DNA of 64,000 nt from Paenibacillus sp. CF384 (GTDB lineage: Bacteria; Bacillota; Bacilli; Paenibacillales; Paenibacillaceae), in contig NZ_FNNV01000026.1 of assembly GCF_900106745.1 (NCBI RefSeq), positions 1-64,000 of the forward strand, in the 5' to 3' direction. Within the stretch, counting starts at the first letter, position 1; every line of letters begins with the position of its first letter. A program made the translations under genes and the position numbers. The notes beneath the pieces are model-generated. The model was not told the origin of the DNA, did no database searches, and saw only the letters and a program-made list of their open reading frames with translations. Positions 1 to 9,932 of this stretch are shown piece after piece.

Positions 1-88
1 CTGGAAGACGACCAGGTTGATAGGTTCGAGGTGGAAGTGCAGCAATGCATGCAGCTGACGAATACTAATCGGTCGAGGGCTTATCCTA
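1..88 (+). rRNA. 23S ribosomal RNA, 3' end only
   Basis: The first bases match the conserved 3' end of Firmicute 23S rRNA: the stretch ending in GACGAATACTAATCGGTCGA followed by GGGCTTATCC. The gene enters from the left edge and about 88 bases are visible; the exact 3' end is estimated. It is followed by tRNA genes in the same direction, so this is the distal part of an rrn operon. No 5S rRNA sequence is recognisable between it and the first tRNA. Confidence 0.9.
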
Positions 89-238
89 CGAACATCTGCT
101 CGGATGTTCAACTTCGGACAACATCAGCTAAATAAGACCTTCGCAAAGGTTCGTATCCAGTTTTCAGGGCGTAAGTTGACCTGGTTATTACGGCTGCCTC
201 AGTCGTGATGGACAAGCAGTACAATGAGGCAATTGTGT
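89..238 (+). other. spacer between 23S rRNA and the tRNA cluster
   Basis: This 150-base spacer holds no gene that I can recognise. A small hairpin (AACATC / GATGTT arms, about 91-109) lies just after the 23S end and may take part in rRNA processing. The usual 5S rRNA is not here. Confidence 0.5.
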
Positions 239-315
239 GGCGGTGTAGCTCAGCTGGCTAGAGCATTCGGTTCATACCCGGAGGGTCGGGGGTTCGAGTC
301 CCTTCGCCGCTACCA
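239..315 (+). tRNA. tRNA-Met (CAT), elongator type
   Basis: A 77-base cloverleaf with anticodon CAT and encoded CCA. The acceptor stem GGCGGTG pairs with CGCCGCT, including a G-U first pair. An initiator tRNA would have an unpaired first position, and the sequence resembles elongator tRNA-Met of Bacillus. It is the first tRNA of the six-gene cluster downstream of the 23S gene. Confidence 0.93.
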
Positions 316-324
316 CACCTATAT

Positions 325-400
325 GGAGGCTTAGCTCAGCTGGGAGAGCATCTGCCTTACAAGCAGAGGGTCGGCGGTTCGATCCCGTCAGCCTCCACCA
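325..400 (+). tRNA. tRNA-Val (TAC)
   Basis: A 76-base cloverleaf with acceptor GGAGGCT paired to AGCCTCC, anticodon TAC in the loop after CTGCCT, a normal T-arm (GGTTCGATCC) and encoded CCA. It lies 9 bases after tRNA-Met in the same cluster. Confidence 0.95.
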
Positions 401-414
401 TAATTTTTAAATGC

Positions 415-491
415 GGAGCCGTGGTGTAGTGGCCCAACATGCCTGCCTGTCACGCAGGAGACCGCGGGTTCGAATCCCGTCGGCTCCGCCA
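415..491 (+). tRNA. tRNA-Asp (GTC)
   Basis: A 77-base cloverleaf with acceptor GGAGCCG paired to CGGCTCC, anticodon GTC within CCTGTCACG, discriminator G as expected for tRNA-Asp, and encoded CCA. Confidence 0.95.
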
Positions 492-508
492 CTAATTTAA
501 ATCAGTAA

Positions 509-584
<76 letters not shown>

Positions 585-593
585 TTATCTTGT

Positions 594-677
594 GGAGGGC
601 TAGCGAAGTGGCCAAACGCGGGAGACTGTAAATCTCTTCCTCACGGTTCGGTGGTTCGAATCCATCGCCCTCCACCA
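594..677 (+). tRNA. tRNA-Tyr (GTA)
   Basis: An 84-base class II tRNA with a long variable arm, acceptor GGAGGGC paired to GCCCTCC, anticodon GTA in ACTGTAAATC and encoded CCA. The long variable arm is expected for bacterial tRNA-Tyr. Confidence 0.95.
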
Positions 678-691
678 TTCCTTTACAGTAA

Positions 692-767
692 GAGTCATTA
701 GCTCAGTTGGTAGAGCACCTGACTTTTAATCAGGGTGTCGTAGGTTCGAATCCTACATGACTCACCA
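692..767 (+). tRNA. tRNA-Lys (TTT)
   Basis: A 76-base cloverleaf with acceptor GAGTCAT paired to ATGACTC, anticodon TTT in ACTTTTAATC and encoded CCA. It is the last tRNA of the cluster and is followed by a terminator. Confidence 0.95.
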
Positions 768-782
768 TTTCATAAACCATTC

Positions 783-813
783 ACCTGTAGGTCGTTGACC
801 TGCAGGTTTTTTT
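783..813 (+). terminator. Rho-independent terminator of the rrn-tRNA operon
   Basis: An 11-bp stem, ACCTGTAGGTC / GACCTGCAGGT with one G-U pair, closes a 3-base loop and runs into a tract of seven T. It lies 15 bases after tRNA-Lys. Confidence 0.9.
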
Positions 814-908
814 GTTGTTTTCTGCCTAATATTACATGAGAGGTCAGAGTATTTCACCCTACTGCGGGTAAACTGAACACAAAGGGCTGTTCAGGGGGTC
901 ATATAGAG

Positions 909-1850
909 ATGAGATACGTGTTAGCTGCCTTGCTTTGTTTTGCCATTGTTGCTGTATTGGTACCGATACTAAGGAAATATGCGATCCGTATGGGATTTGT
1001 AGACAAACCCTCTTCGCGTAAAATTCATCGCACCCCCATTCCGCTGATGGGCGGAGCTGCGCTGTATGCAGGTATTGTGATTACCTTGTTCATATTTCAA
1101 GGAGCAACTCCCCTAAGTATGGTTATCAGTATTGGCGGTCTGATGCTCGTAGTCATTGGTTTAGCGGATGATGCGGCAAAGGCAAACGGAGCGGAATTTC
1201 CGGTATGGCCCCGCGTGCTGATCTATTTGGCTGCGGCGGTTCTGCCGCTATTCTTCGGTATTCGAATCGAAGGGCTGTCCAGTCCGAACGGATTGATCCA
1301 TTTTCCGACATGGCTCGGCACCATAAGTTCGATTATTTGGGTATTTGCACTGATCAATATGATTAATTTCATTGATGGCGTAGATGGTCTCGCTTCAGGG
1401 GTTTCGACCTTCTCTTCATTAACGCTATTTATTGCCGCGCTGTTGAAGCACCAACCGTCTACTGCGATGCTTGCCGTTATTCTCGTCGGGGCATGTTTGG
1501 CGTTTCTTATTTATAATTTCTATCCGGCCAGAATTTTCATGGGGGATGCCGGTGCTGCCTTCCTCGGCTATGCCCTGGCTGTAACTGCGGTGGATGGTGC
1601 TTTCAAGAGTGCTACGCTGGTCACAGTGGCAGTGCCGCTTCTTGCGCTTGGAGTGCCGATTCTGGATACTGCAGTCGTTATGCTTCGCAGACTGCTTTCG
1701 GGCAAGGGACTTCACCGGGCGGACAAGCTGCATACCCATCATGTATTGATGCGCTGGGGCTTAACTCAAATTCAAACCGTTTCCTTCATCTACCTGGTAG
1801 CGGCGCTGTTCTCCTTGTTATCGATCGTTCTGCTGCTTGCCTTAAGCTGA
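909..1850 (+). CDS. tagO: undecaprenyl-phosphate GlcNAc-1-phosphate transferase (WecA/TagO family)
   Basis: Polytopic membrane enzyme of the MraY/WecA/TagO family, predicted to move a UDP-sugar phosphate onto undecaprenyl phosphate and so begin wall teichoic acid or another secreted glycopolymer. The 313 residues are mostly hydrophobic helices. Family motifs are visible: an HRTPIPLMGG loop near residue 40, the DD pair at 87-88, FIDGVDGLASG near 154, ARIFMGDAG near 209 and the cytoplasmic HRADKLHTHH box near 274. The length fits TagO/WecA. It starts with ATG, stands alone after the tRNA operon, and is followed by a PucR-type regulator. The exact sugar substrate cannot be read from sequence. 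Confidence 0.9.
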   Translation: MRYVLAALLCFAIVAVLVPILRKYAIRMGFVDKPSSRKIHRTPIPLMGGAALYAGIVITLFIFQGATPLSMVISIGGLMLVVIGLADDAAKANGAEFPVWPRVLIYLAAAVLPLFFGIRIEGLSSPNGLIHFPTWLGTISSIIWVFALINMINFIDGVDGLASGVSTFSSLTLFIAALLKHQPSTAMLAVILVGACLAFLIYNFYPARIFMGDAGAAFLGYALAVTAVDGAFKSATLVTVAVPLLALGVPILDTAVVMLRRLLSGKGLHRADKLHTHHVLMRWGLTQIQTVSFIYLVAALFSLLSIVLLLALS

Positions 1851-2017
1851 AATAGATCCCAATCTATGGTACAATGTCCCAAGAAGAAACAGCTTTTGCC
1901 GCCTGCATGTGGTGGTGAAATACGTTCTTCCCTAGAAGATAAGCGAAGTACGGTTACAATTGTTACTTCCTTATATAATAAAGCGCATTTAGGCGTGGAT
2001 AGGATAGGGGCAAGCCG

Positions 2018-3163
2018 ATGAGTGAAGCAAAATGGATGGCGCAATTGCAAGCTGTTCTGGATTGCCCGGTCCGAGAGCATCAATTGCCAATTCAAGATTG
2101 GAGAATGCTGGCCGAGGAAAGTACAAGCACTGAAGAGCAATCATTAGTTAAAAATAATACGATTACCATCGGCGATTACGTGAACGGTACTGAAGGTACT
2201 GTTTGGTTTGTCATGAATGTGAATGTGCATACTGTCGACCTGCTTGAAATTGAGCGCAGCCAATTAAGCGAGAAGGAACAGCGCCTTATTAGCTGGACAT
2301 TATCCGAAATGCTGGCTGTACGTTCCAAGAACTACGAAGGCATAACGGAATCTGAGCGTTACGCGCGCGAGCTCGGTGCTTGGATTGATGAGCAGCTTGA
2401 TTCCGCGGAGCCGAAGCACTCCTTGCCGGAGCGGCTTATCGCACGAGGAAGATTATTCTCGTCCATGATTCCTTTCATGCTCGTCTGTGAACAGGCTGAA
2501 TCCGGTCGATCCAGCTATAGTGAATTGGAGAAGCTGTTGCGTACATTCCTTGCGGAAGAGGTCATTATCATTCCTCTTAAGGAACAGGAGTGGCTCGTGT
2601 TAGGACCGGTTTCGCTTATCCATGAAGCGCAATCCGAGGAACGCGATGACGAAGAAGAGGAATCAGTCGAGGAAAGCTTAGCGTCCATCGTCAACGGCTT
2701 AAACGATATGCTGACCAGTGAATGGATGGGCGAATGCCATCTTGCCGTCTCCCAGCCGATCTCCCCGGCTAATTCGCTGGTTGGAACGACAGCGCTGCTG
2801 CGTGAGACAGTGCATTTGGGAAGAACGTTTCATATCGGGTCCAATATTCATTTGCCATGGCTGCTGCACTTAGAGCGGCTGCTAAACACGATTCCTGAAA
2901 CTCATCGTCTTAAATTCGTAGAGCAAGCGCTGAAGCGTACAGATGCTTTTCTAGACCCGGAGATCTTAACTACGCTGGAAACGTTCTTCAGTCTGGACTG
3001 CAATGTGAGTGAAACGGCGAAGAAACTGTATATTCACCGGAATACACTTCTGTACCGACTTGATAAGCTTAAACAAGAGACGGAACTCGACGTTCGGCAA
3101 TTCCGTGATGCTGTACTAGTCAAAATTATTTTACTATTGTATAAAGTGACGAAAAGGTCGTAG
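2018..3163 (+). CDS. PucR/CdaR-type helix-turn-helix regulator
   Basis: A 381-residue protein ending in a PucR-type HTH domain at about 322-378. The recognisable core is a LETFFSLDCNVSETAKKLYI helix followed by HRNTLLYRLDKL. The N-terminal 300 residues are acidic and resemble the poorly conserved sensor part of PucR/CdaR regulators; no GGDEF motif is visible. It starts at ATG and ends 91 bases before the sugar-importer ATPase msmX, in the same direction. This neighbour suggests a role in carbohydrate regulation, but the ligand and targets are unknown. Confidence 0.75.
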   Translation: MSEAKWMAQLQAVLDCPVREHQLPIQDWRMLAEESTSTEEQSLVKNNTITIGDYVNGTEGTVWFVMNVNVHTVDLLEIERSQLSEKEQRLISWTLSEMLAVRSKNYEGITESERYARELGAWIDEQLDSAEPKHSLPERLIARGRLFSSMIPFMLVCEQAESGRSSYSELEKLLRTFLAEEVIIIPLKEQEWLVLGPVSLIHEAQSEERDDEEEESVEESLASIVNGLNDMLTSEWMGECHLAVSQPISPANSLVGTTALLRETVHLGRTFHIGSNIHLPWLLHLERLLNTIPETHRLKFVEQALKRTDAFLDPEILTTLETFFSLDCNVSETAKKLYIHRNTLLYRLDKLKQETELDVRQFRDAVLVKIILLLYKVTKRS

Positions 3164-3254
3164 TTTTTTTGTAAAGTATGTGCATAGTCATTAGGACAGC
3201 ACTGATATACACTAAGGTTATTGAATTACACTATTTCTTTTAGGGGGAAATACA

Positions 3255-4376
3255 ATGGCTGGTGTACGCTTAGAGCACGTTTACAAAAAATATGCGGGAA
3301 CTGATCTCGCTTCCGTAAAAGATTTCAACCTCGACATTAAAGACAAAGAATTTTTGGTTCTTGTCGGTCCATCGGGTTGCGGTAAATCCACAACACTTCG
3401 GATGATCGCAGGTCTGGAAGAAATCTCCGAGGGTAAACTGTTCATCGGCGAGCGTCTTGTTAATGACGTTGCCCCTAAAGACCGCGACATCGCGATGGTA
3501 TTCCAATCCTACGCTTTGTACCCACACATGAACGTATACCAAAACATGGCTTTCGGCCTTAAACTTCGTAAATTCAAAAAAGCAGAGATCGACAAACGCG
3601 TTCGTGAAGCTGCTAAAATTCTTGATATCGAGCATTTGCTTGACCGTAAACCAAAAGCATTGTCCGGTGGTCAACGTCAGCGTGTTGCCCTAGGCCGCGC
3701 AATTGTTCGTGAACCACAAGTATTCTTGATGGATGAGCCGCTTTCTAACTTGGATGCTAAACTTCGTGGTCAAATGCGCGCGGAGATCTCCAAACTGGCT
3801 AAACGTCTTGAAACAACTGTTATCTACGTAACGCATGACCAAATCGAGGCAATGACAATGGGTGACCGTATCGTCGTTATGAAAGACGGTATCATTCAAC
3901 AAGCTGCTTCCCCGGAAGAGCTGTACAACCACCCGGTTAACATTTTCGTAGCAGGCTTTATCGGCGCTCCTTCGATGAACTTCATCACAGGCACACTTGC
4001 TGAAGCAGGCGGTTCCGTTCGTTTCAAATCGACTAACATCGATGTTCTTGTTCCAGAAGGCAAAGCACAACAATTGAAAGACAAAGGCCTTATCGGCAAA
4101 GAGATCATTCTTGGTATTCGTCCAGAAGATCTTCACGAAGAGCCTGTATTCCACGAGGCTTCCCCGCAAACAATCGTGAACGCTCACGTTGAAGTTGCTG
4201 AGAACCTTGGTCACGAAATGTTCTTGTACCTGAACGGTCTTGGCAAAGACACAGTAATCGCTCGTGTTGACGGCCGCTCCGGTGTTAAAGAAGGTACAAA
4301 CGTGAAGCTTGCCCTTGATATGAACAAAGTTCATGTCTTCGACAAAGAGAGCGAACTGAACGTATTTGAAGTATAA
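3255..4376 (+). CDS. msmX: multipurpose sugar ABC importer ATPase (MsmX/UgpC family)
   Basis: Cytoplasmic ATPase that powers carbohydrate ABC importers. The N-terminal nucleotide-binding domain shows Walker [10 protein letters not shown] (38-46), the signature [16 protein letters not shown] near 137, Walker [17 protein letters not shown] and the switch histidine in [12 protein letters not shown]. The last 130 residues form the MalK/UgpC OB-fold regulatory domain. Its 373 residues are normal for the family. It stands alone with its own RBS (AGGGGGAAA) and terminator, as expected for MsmX, which serves several importers that lack their own ATPase. One such importer lies at 58188-61793. Codon use looks like that of a highly expressed gene. 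Confidence 0.93.
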   Translation: MAGVRLEHVYKKYAGTDLASVKDFNLDIKDKEFLVLVGPSGCGKSTTLRMIAGLEEISEGKLFIGERLVNDVAPKDRDIAMVFQSYALYPHMNVYQNMAFGLKLRKFKKAEIDKRVREAAKILDIEHLLDRKPKALSGGQRQRVALGRAIVREPQVFLMDEPLSNLDAKLRGQMRAEISKLAKRLETTVIYVTHDQIEAMTMGDRIVVMKDGIIQQAASPEELYNHPVNIFVAGFIGAPSMNFITGTLAEAGGSVRFKSTNIDVLVPEGKAQQLKDKGLIGKEIILGIRPEDLHEEPVFHEASPQTIVNAHVEVAENLGHEMFLYLNGLGKDTVIARVDGRSGVKEGTNVKLALDMNKVHVFDKESELNVFEV

Positions 4377-4400
4377 GATAAGGCGCTGAGCCTTTCCTGA

Positions 4401-4433
4401 CAACCGCCCGAATTATCGGGCGGTTGTTTTTAT
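4401..4433 (+). terminator. terminator of msmX
   Basis: Hairpin CAACCGCCCG / CGGGCGGTTG with an AATTAT loop, followed by a T-rich tail, 25 bases after the stop codon. Confidence 0.9.
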
Positions 4434-4516
4434 TTGTTATTTCCGATACGATAACGATATCTGGTTAATTAATCTAACAACTCGTAGCTGGCTGCGATTT
4501 TGAGGAGGCCGAAATA

Positions 4517-5455
4517 GTGGCTAAGAAAGTGAAAGTGTCCGATCTGGTAAGTCAATTTCAGCTTGAAATCCTAAGTGGAGAAGACGGACTCCGCCGCAGC
4601 ATTACGTTAGACGATTTATCGCGCCCCGGACTTGAGGTAGCAGGTTATTTCGACTACTATCCGAAGGAACGCGTACAAATTCTAGGTAAAACTGAAATTA
4701 CTTTCATGGATACACTGAGCACGCAAGAACGTGCAGATCGCATGGAACGATTATGCGATGATGAAACGCCATGTTTCATCATTACCCGTGGCATGGAGGC
4801 GCCGGTTGAGCTGCTTGAGCAATCGAACTTGAAGCAAATTCCGGTACTTCGCAGCAATGCGGCTACGACAATCTTTTTAAGCCGAATTACGAACTTCCTT
4901 GAACGAAAACTGGCACCTTCTGCTACCATTCATGGTGTACTTGTCGATGTCTATGGAGTGGGTATGCTCATAACGGGCGGCAGCGGTATTGGTAAGAGTG
5001 AGACGGCGCTTGAGCTGGTCAAGCGAAGCCATCGCCTTGTCGCGGATGATGCCGTTGAAATTCGCCAGACCTCAGATGGACAATTGCATGGTACGGCACC
5101 TGAACTTATTCGCCACTTACTTGAAATTCGCGGCCTTGGTATTATCAATGTCATGACGCTGTTCGGCGCCGGTGCAGTTCGCAACATGAAGAAAATCAGT
5201 GTGGTCATCAAGCTTGAGAATTGGCAAGCGGACAAGCAGTATGACCGGCTTGGTTTAGATGAAGAAACAACGAGGATTATCGACACCGACGTGCCAATCG
5301 TTACGGTCCCCGTTCGTCCGGGCCGAAATTTAGCGGTTATTATCGAAGTGGCTGCGATGAACTTCAGGCTGAAACGGATGGGCTATAATGCAGCGCTGCA
5401 GTTTACGAATAAATTGACAGAGACGATCGCTGAAGATTCGGATGATTTTGATTGA
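4517..5455 (+). CDS. hprK: HPr kinase/phosphorylase
   Basis: Bifunctional enzyme that phosphorylates Ser46 of HPr with ATP or PPi when glycolytic intermediates are high, and reverses this when they are low; it controls CcpA-dependent catabolite repression. The N-terminal regulatory domain covers residues 1-130. The catalytic domain has the P-loop GGSGIGKSE near 154-162, ADDAVEI after it, and the HprK signature around [10 protein letters not shown]. The 312 residues match the family. The start is GTG with a GAGGAGG Shine-Dalgarno. It opens an hprK-lgt-ppaX-acyltransferase cluster, the order known in Bacillus. A substrate HPr is encoded at 22345. Confidence 0.95.
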   Translation: MAKKVKVSDLVSQFQLEILSGEDGLRRSITLDDLSRPGLEVAGYFDYYPKERVQILGKTEITFMDTLSTQERADRMERLCDDETPCFIITRGMEAPVELLEQSNLKQIPVLRSNAATTIFLSRITNFLERKLAPSATIHGVLVDVYGVGMLITGGSGIGKSETALELVKRSHRLVADDAVEIRQTSDGQLHGTAPELIRHLLEIRGLGIINVMTLFGAGAVRNMKKISVVIKLENWQADKQYDRLGLDEETTRIIDTDVPIVTVPVRPGRNLAVIIEVAAMNFRLKRMGYNAALQFTNKLTETIAEDSDDFD

Positions 5456-5524
5456 TTATCGTCCTTGATACAATGAATAGGTAGCCAGACTATCGATTAT
5501 GGTGAGAGAAGGAGCCGTTGACGC

Positions 5525-6541
5525 ATGTATGGATTACGTTTAGATCCGATTGCATTTTCGCTGGGCCCGATTACTGTGCATTGGTACGGTATTATCTTGG
5601 GTACGGCAGCGCTTGTAGGATTGCTGCTTGCAGTCCGCGAAGGAAAACGATTCGGTTTGTCTCCGGATTTCTTCATGGATTTACTGCTGCTTGGTGTTCC
5701 GTCTGCCATCTTAGGCGCGCGGATCTATTTTGTAGCGTTCAAGTGGGACGAGTATAAGGGCAATTTGCTCGATTTCTTTAAGATTTGGAATGGCGGTATT
5801 GCGATATTCGGAGCGCTTATAGGTGCGTTCATATGCGGTATTATTTATTTCCGGTATAAAGGCTACAGCTTCTGGAGAATTGCGGATATCTGTGCGCCAT
5901 CGCTTATCGCGGGTCAGATGATCGGTCGTTGGGGGAACTTCGTCAATCAGGAAGCTTATGGCGGACCTGTTGAAGAGAGCTTCCTGCGCGACACGCTTCA
6001 TCTACCGAATTGGATCGTAACCAATATGAATGTGGAAGGTGTATTCCACCATCCAACCTTCCTATACGAATCACTGTGGAACCTGCTTGTCTTGGTAGTC
6101 TTGCTTGTCCTTCGTCGTCGTCCGTTCCTGCGTGCAGGTGAGCTGCTGATGACGTACTTCATCGGTTACTCTATCGGACGTTTCTTCATTGAAGCATTAC
6201 GTACAGACAGCTTGGCTTTCCATGGTGCTTCGTGGGCGGCTTCCGTTATGAATGCACTATGGGCGCCAATGAACATTGTTTTCGATCAAGGGTATTTGAA
6301 CCCTGCAGAAGGCAATATTCGGATTTCGCAGCTGGTATCGGTATTGCTGATTATTGCGGCAATCGCCATGATCATCGGACGTCGTACCACAGGTGAAGCA
6401 AATGTTCGTTACAGCGATCCGATTATCAATTACAAAACAGGGCTGCCTGCAAGTGCAGCACCTGATAAGAAGGTTGATCGCACCGAGCCGGATAAGAAAT
6501 CGGACGGTCCAGGTCACGGAGAATCGACATTAAAGGAGTAA
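5525..6541 (+). CDS. lgt: prolipoprotein diacylglyceryl transferase
   Basis: Membrane enzyme that transfers diacylglyceryl from phosphatidylglycerol to the lipobox cysteine of prolipoproteins. It has about seven hydrophobic segments and the Lgt signature GRWGNFVNQEAYG near residues 133-145; HPTFLYES and YSIGRFFIEALRTD are also typical. At 338 residues it is longer than most Lgt proteins because of a hydrophilic, charged C-terminal tail (from about residue 290) rich in Lys, Asp and Glu. It begins at ATG after a GAAGGAG RBS, 69 bases after hprK, and is probably co-transcribed with it and with ppaX. Confidence 0.95.
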   Translation: MYGLRLDPIAFSLGPITVHWYGIILGTAALVGLLLAVREGKRFGLSPDFFMDLLLLGVPSAILGARIYFVAFKWDEYKGNLLDFFKIWNGGIAIFGALIGAFICGIIYFRYKGYSFWRIADICAPSLIAGQMIGRWGNFVNQEAYGGPVEESFLRDTLHLPNWIVTNMNVEGVFHHPTFLYESLWNLLVLVVLLVLRRRPFLRAGELLMTYFIGYSIGRFFIEALRTDSLAFHGASWAASVMNALWAPMNIVFDQGYLNPAEGNIRISQLVSVLLIIAAIAMIIGRRTTGEANVRYSDPIINYKTGLPASAAPDKKVDRTEPDKKSDGPGHGESTLKE

Positions 6542-6552
6542 TCAATAATCGC

Positions 6553-7209
6553 ATGGCAGCAGTAGTGAAAACAATGTTGTTTGACTTAGACGGTACGATC
6601 ATGGACACGAACGAGCTGATCATTCAATCGTTCTTGCACTCCCTTCAAGGAATCGTCCCTCCAGAGTTTGATCGGGAGCATATTATTCCAAGCATGGGAC
6701 AGCCGCTTACCATGCAAATGCAGTTATTCTCAGGTCGCGAAGACGTTACGGACCTTGTTGCGGCATATCGAGAAATCAATCTTAAGATGCATGACGATTA
6801 TGTATCGGCGTTCCCGCAGGTAGTGGAAGTGTTCGCGCGTCTGCATGAAGCCGGGATAAAGATCGGAATCGTAACGACCAAAATGCGTCTGACGACGGAA
6901 CGAGGTTTGCGTTACGTAGGCCTGTACGATTACGTGGAGCCAGGCGCTATCGTGACCATTGAAGATGTCGAGCATCCGAAGCCGCACCCGGAGCCGGTTC
7001 TGAAAGCTTTAGAAGCATTAGGCGCAGATCCGGCGACGACATTGATGGTTGGAGATAGTGTGGTCGACATCGAAGCTGCTGAATCGGCAGGGGTGATCTC
7101 GGTCGGAGTGGCATGGTCACTGAAAGGTGAAGCGAAGCTGAAGGAAAGCGGAGCGCGTCATGTAATCCATGATATGCGCGAGCTGTATGCATTCGCGGGA
7201 TTGGAGTAG
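6553..7209 (+). CDS. ppaX: pyrophosphatase PpaX (HAD family)
   Basis: HAD-superfamily phosphatase of the PpaX type, which hydrolyses the pyrophosphate released when HprK dephosphorylates P-Ser-HPr. Motif I is FDLDGT with the nucleophile Asp11 and Asp13, motif II lies in IGIVTTKM, and the acidic motif is [10 protein letters not shown] near residue 170. The 218 residues match PpaX. It begins 11 bases after lgt, and its position in the hprK cluster supports the specific assignment over a generic HAD phosphatase. Confidence 0.9.
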   Translation: MAAVVKTMLFDLDGTIMDTNELIIQSFLHSLQGIVPPEFDREHIIPSMGQPLTMQMQLFSGREDVTDLVAAYREINLKMHDDYVSAFPQVVEVFARLHEAGIKIGIVTTKMRLTTERGLRYVGLYDYVEPGAIVTIEDVEHPKPHPEPVLKALEALGADPATTLMVGDSVVDIEAAESAGVISVGVAWSLKGEAKLKESGARHVIHDMRELYAFAGLE

Positions 7210-7217
7210 AGCCCTAC

Positions 7218-7715
7218 TTGAGAAACGTTGAGCGTTATCCGGTCGAAGGGCCGAATGCCCTATGGCAAGTATACCGAACGGTCAGCAGATGGAAGGCCGT
7301 ACGGAATTTTATCTTCATCCAGATAGCGCGCTATTGTCCTTCTCTGCCAGTGAAGAACTGGATTTATCGGCATGTGCTTGGCATGAAGGTAGGGCGCCAC
7401 TGCGCGTTTGCACTCATGGTAATGGTTGACGTCTTCTTCCCGGAGAAGATTAGTATCGGGGAAAATTCCATCATCGGCTATAACACAACGATATTGACGC
7501 ATGAGTATCTGATTAAAGAATATCGGCTTGGCGAGGTTCGAATCGGTTCCAATGTCATGATCGGAGCGAACACGACGATCCTTCCCGGCGTTGTTATCGG
7601 GGATGGCGCTGTCGTCGCGGCCGGATCGGTTGTTCATAAGGACGTGCCGCCCGGAGCTTTCGTCGGAGGCAACCCGATTGCGGTTATACGCAGCGGGACG
7701 GAACAAGCTACATAA
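7218..7715 (+). CDS. yvoF: left-handed beta-helix acyltransferase (YvoF-like)
   Basis: A 165-residue hexapeptide-repeat O-acetyltransferase-like protein. Repeats of the I-G-x-x-x-x kind run from about residue 70 ([20 protein letters not shown]) to the end, with [20 protein letters not shown] and the closing GNPIAVIR typical of the NodL/LacA/CysE fold. It starts at TTG, 8 bases after ppaX, with no strong RBS, so translation may be coupled to ppaX. The same gene (yvoF) closes the hprK operon in Bacillus subtilis. The acyl acceptor is unknown. Confidence 0.8.
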   Translation: MRNVERYPVEGPNALWQVYRTVSRWKAVRNFIFIQIARYCPSLPVKNWIYRHVLGMKVGRHCAFALMVMVDVFFPEKISIGENSIIGYNTTILTHEYLIKEYRLGEVRIGSNVMIGANTTILPGVVIGDGAVVAAGSVVHKDVPPGAFVGGNPIAVIRSGTEQAT

Positions 7716-7735
7716 TGGCACTCTTTGCGGGTCAG

Positions 7736-7763
7736 AAACGGAGAGCGATGCTCTCCGTTTTTT
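7736..7763 (+). terminator. terminator of the hprK-yvoF operon
   Basis: An 11-bp perfect stem AAACGGAGAGC / GCTCTCCGTTT with a GAT loop, running into six T. Confidence 0.92.
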
Positions 7764-7800
7764 CTATATCTGCAGGCGCGAATAGTTATGTGCTGATGTA

Positions 7801-7829
7801 TTGACGGATAGGGAGACGCGTGTTATTAT
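7801..7829 (+). promoter_or_regulatory. sigma-A promoter of the his operon
   Basis: TTGACG (7801-7806), a 17-base spacer and TATTAT (7824-7829), about 80 bases before hisZ. The heptamer CGTGTTA at 7819-7825 has its exact inverse TAACACG at 7868-7874, so an operator spanning the promoter and leader is possible. The leader is too short for a T-box riboswitch. Confidence 0.7.
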
Positions 7830-7907
7830 TACGACTAATCCTTTATTTTGGCAGTATGGTAATATGGTAACACGTTAACTAACTAAAGCATTGTAGGTGA
7901 GAATATC

Positions 7908-9179
7908 ATGTCTAAACCGAAGGTATTTGAGAAGCCGATTGGCGTGAAAGATTATTTGCCGCATGCCGTAACGAAGCTGAGACAAATTGAGAATCAAGTC
8001 CTTGCCTGCATGAGCTCTTGGGGCTATGAGCAAATCATGACCCCTACTATGGAGTATTACGATACAGTCGGTGTCGCAAGTTCGACCTCCGATCAGAAGC
8101 TATTCAAGCTGCTTAACAATCGCGGTACGACGCTGGTGTTACGTTCTGATATGACGGCACCTATTGCGCGTGTCGTTAGTTCCGTATTGAAGGATGCGCA
8201 GTTTCCTGTGCGTTTGTCTTATCATTCCAATGTGTTCCGAGCGATTGAAGAGGAAGCAGGCCGCGAGGCGGAATTCTTCCAAACCGGCGTTGAGCTTGTC
8301 GGAGACGCTTCTCCTGAGGCGGATGCCGAAGTGGTTGCTCTTGCGATTGCCTCGCTTAAAGCGGCGGGAGTGAGCCGGTTCAAGATTGCGATCGGGCATG
8401 TAGGCTTCTTGAACGGGCTGTTCGAGGAAGCACTGCCTGGGCAGTCTGCTGCTCAAGAAGAGCTGAAAGCCTATTTGCTTGGACGGGATTATGTAGGCTA
8501 CCGTGAAGGGTTGCGGAAGCTGACACTGCCTGAGGCGATGCGCAGCGAGCTGGAAGGGATTACTCGTCTGCGCGGCGGGCAAGAGATCTGCAGCCAAGCG
8601 CTGGCCCTTAGCCTTGATCAGACGGCGCAGGCTTCGATTCAGCATCTTTGCGAGATGTGGGATGTGCTTGAGGCGTATGGCGTGTGCGAGCATGTCTTGA
8701 TTGATTTGACGATGATTGGCGATTTTAAGTACTATACCGGCATGACGTTCGAAGGTTATGCGGCGGATCTCGGATTCCCGGTAGCAAGCGGCGGACGCTA
8801 TGATAACTTATTGAAGCAGTTTGGTCGTCCTGCACCTGCAACAGGGTTTGCGCTTAAGACTACGCGAATTCTGGAGCTTATCGGGGATGATGCGAGTGAG
8901 GCGAGAACGGAGCGCGTGTTGATTGGTTATGACACTGCAGGCCGTGCGGCAGCGCTTAATAAGGCACGTCAGCTTCGTGAAGAAGCGGATGCAATCAGCG
9001 GTGGTGCGAGTTGTGGCGATGCTATCGTAGTGGTAACGGAGAAAATGGACGGGGCTGAAGCCCAGCAGGCTGTGCTTGCTGCATCGGATTCAGTCGACGG
9101 ACAGGTAATCTACAAAGGCGTCACGTTTACGAAGGTGTTGACGTTCTTCGGCGGCGTACAGGGAGGGACTTCTAGATGA
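7908..9179 (+). CDS. hisZ: ATP phosphoribosyltransferase regulatory subunit HisZ
   Basis: HisZ is a catalytically dead paralogue of histidyl-tRNA synthetase that assembles with short-form HisG and gives histidine feedback control to the first step of histidine synthesis. The class II synthetase fold is seen in motif-2-like sequence ([21 protein letters not shown] is the region) and [11 protein letters not shown] near residue 277. It has 423 residues and no C-terminal anticodon-binding domain of HisS type. It is the first gene of the his operon; its stop overlaps the hisG start as ATGA. Confidence 0.93.
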   Translation: MSKPKVFEKPIGVKDYLPHAVTKLRQIENQVLACMSSWGYEQIMTPTMEYYDTVGVASSTSDQKLFKLLNNRGTTLVLRSDMTAPIARVVSSVLKDAQFPVRLSYHSNVFRAIEEEAGREAEFFQTGVELVGDASPEADAEVVALAIASLKAAGVSRFKIAIGHVGFLNGLFEEALPGQSAAQEELKAYLLGRDYVGYREGLRKLTLPEAMRSELEGITRLRGGQEICSQALALSLDQTAQASIQHLCEMWDVLEAYGVCEHVLIDLTMIGDFKYYTGMTFEGYAADLGFPVASGGRYDNLLKQFGRPAPATGFALKTTRILELIGDDASEARTERVLIGYDTAGRAAALNKARQLREEADAISGGASCGDAIVVVTEKMDGAEAQQAVLAASDSVDGQVIYKGVTFTKVLTFFGGVQGGTSR

Positions 9180-9856
9180 GCATGATGAGCAACGGTTTAT
9201 ACACCGGCGACATATCGGGACGCGAACTGCTCAAGGTCGCGATGCCAAAGGGACGTATCTATAAAGTGGCATCCAATCTGTTTCGGGAAGCAGGCGTGCC
9301 TATCCCCAGTGATTTTGACGATACACGCAAGCTTATTATCGAACTGCCGGAGCTAGGCATGTCGTTCATCATGGCGAAACCCGTCGATGTACCGACCTAT
9401 GTCGAGTATGGCGTTGCGGATATCGGCATCGTAGGCAAAGATGTACTAATGGAAGAAAATAAAGACGTCTATGAGCTGCTTGATCTGGGTATCGCCAAAT
9501 GCCGCATGTCCGTCATCGGACTGCCGGATTGGAAGCCGGTCATTCAACCTCGTGTGGCAACGAAGTATCCGAATGTGGCTTCGCAATATTTTCGCGAGTT
9601 GGGGCAGCAGGTGGAAGTCATTAAGCTGAATGGCTCGATTGAGCTGGCGCCGCTTATTGGGCTTGCTGATCGTATTGTCGATATGGTAGAGACGGGGCAA
9701 ACGCTTCGCGAGAACGGACTTGTAGAGATGGAGACGATCTTCGGGATTACGAGCCGGTTGATTGCCAACCGTGTCAGCTACCGGATGAAGAACGATGCGA
9801 TTCAGAGCCTATGCGACAAGCTGCAGACTGCGATTGCGGCTAAAGCGGGCGTATAG
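9176..9856 (+). CDS. hisG: ATP phosphoribosyltransferase, short form
   Basis: Condenses ATP with PRPP, the committed step of histidine synthesis. The 226 residues are the short form that lacks the regulatory ACT-like domain and needs HisZ, which is encoded directly upstream. Visible features are [11 protein letters not shown] near the start, the domain around [13 protein letters not shown] and the PRPP-binding region near [14 protein letters not shown]. The ATGA overlap with hisZ indicates translational coupling and fixes the start; an in-frame ATG two codons on is also possible. Confidence 0.95.
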   Translation: MSMMSNGLYTGDISGRELLKVAMPKGRIYKVASNLFREAGVPIPSDFDDTRKLIIELPELGMSFIMAKPVDVPTYVEYGVADIGIVGKDVLMEENKDVYELLDLGIAKCRMSVIGLPDWKPVIQPRVATKYPNVASQYFRELGQQVEVIKLNGSIELAPLIGLADRIVDMVETGQTLRENGLVEMETIFGITSRLIANRVSYRMKNDAIQSLCDKLQTAIAAKAGV

Positions 9857-9932
9857 ATAGCGAGAGAAGGCCGTCGCGGATAAGCGTATACAAGTTTACG
9901 CGGCGGAAGAAGTGAAAGGAGCGGGTGGCGTT

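Noticed and set aside
7836-7907. His T-box riboswitch before hisZ
   Set aside because: The leader is only about 70 bases and lacks T-box elements.
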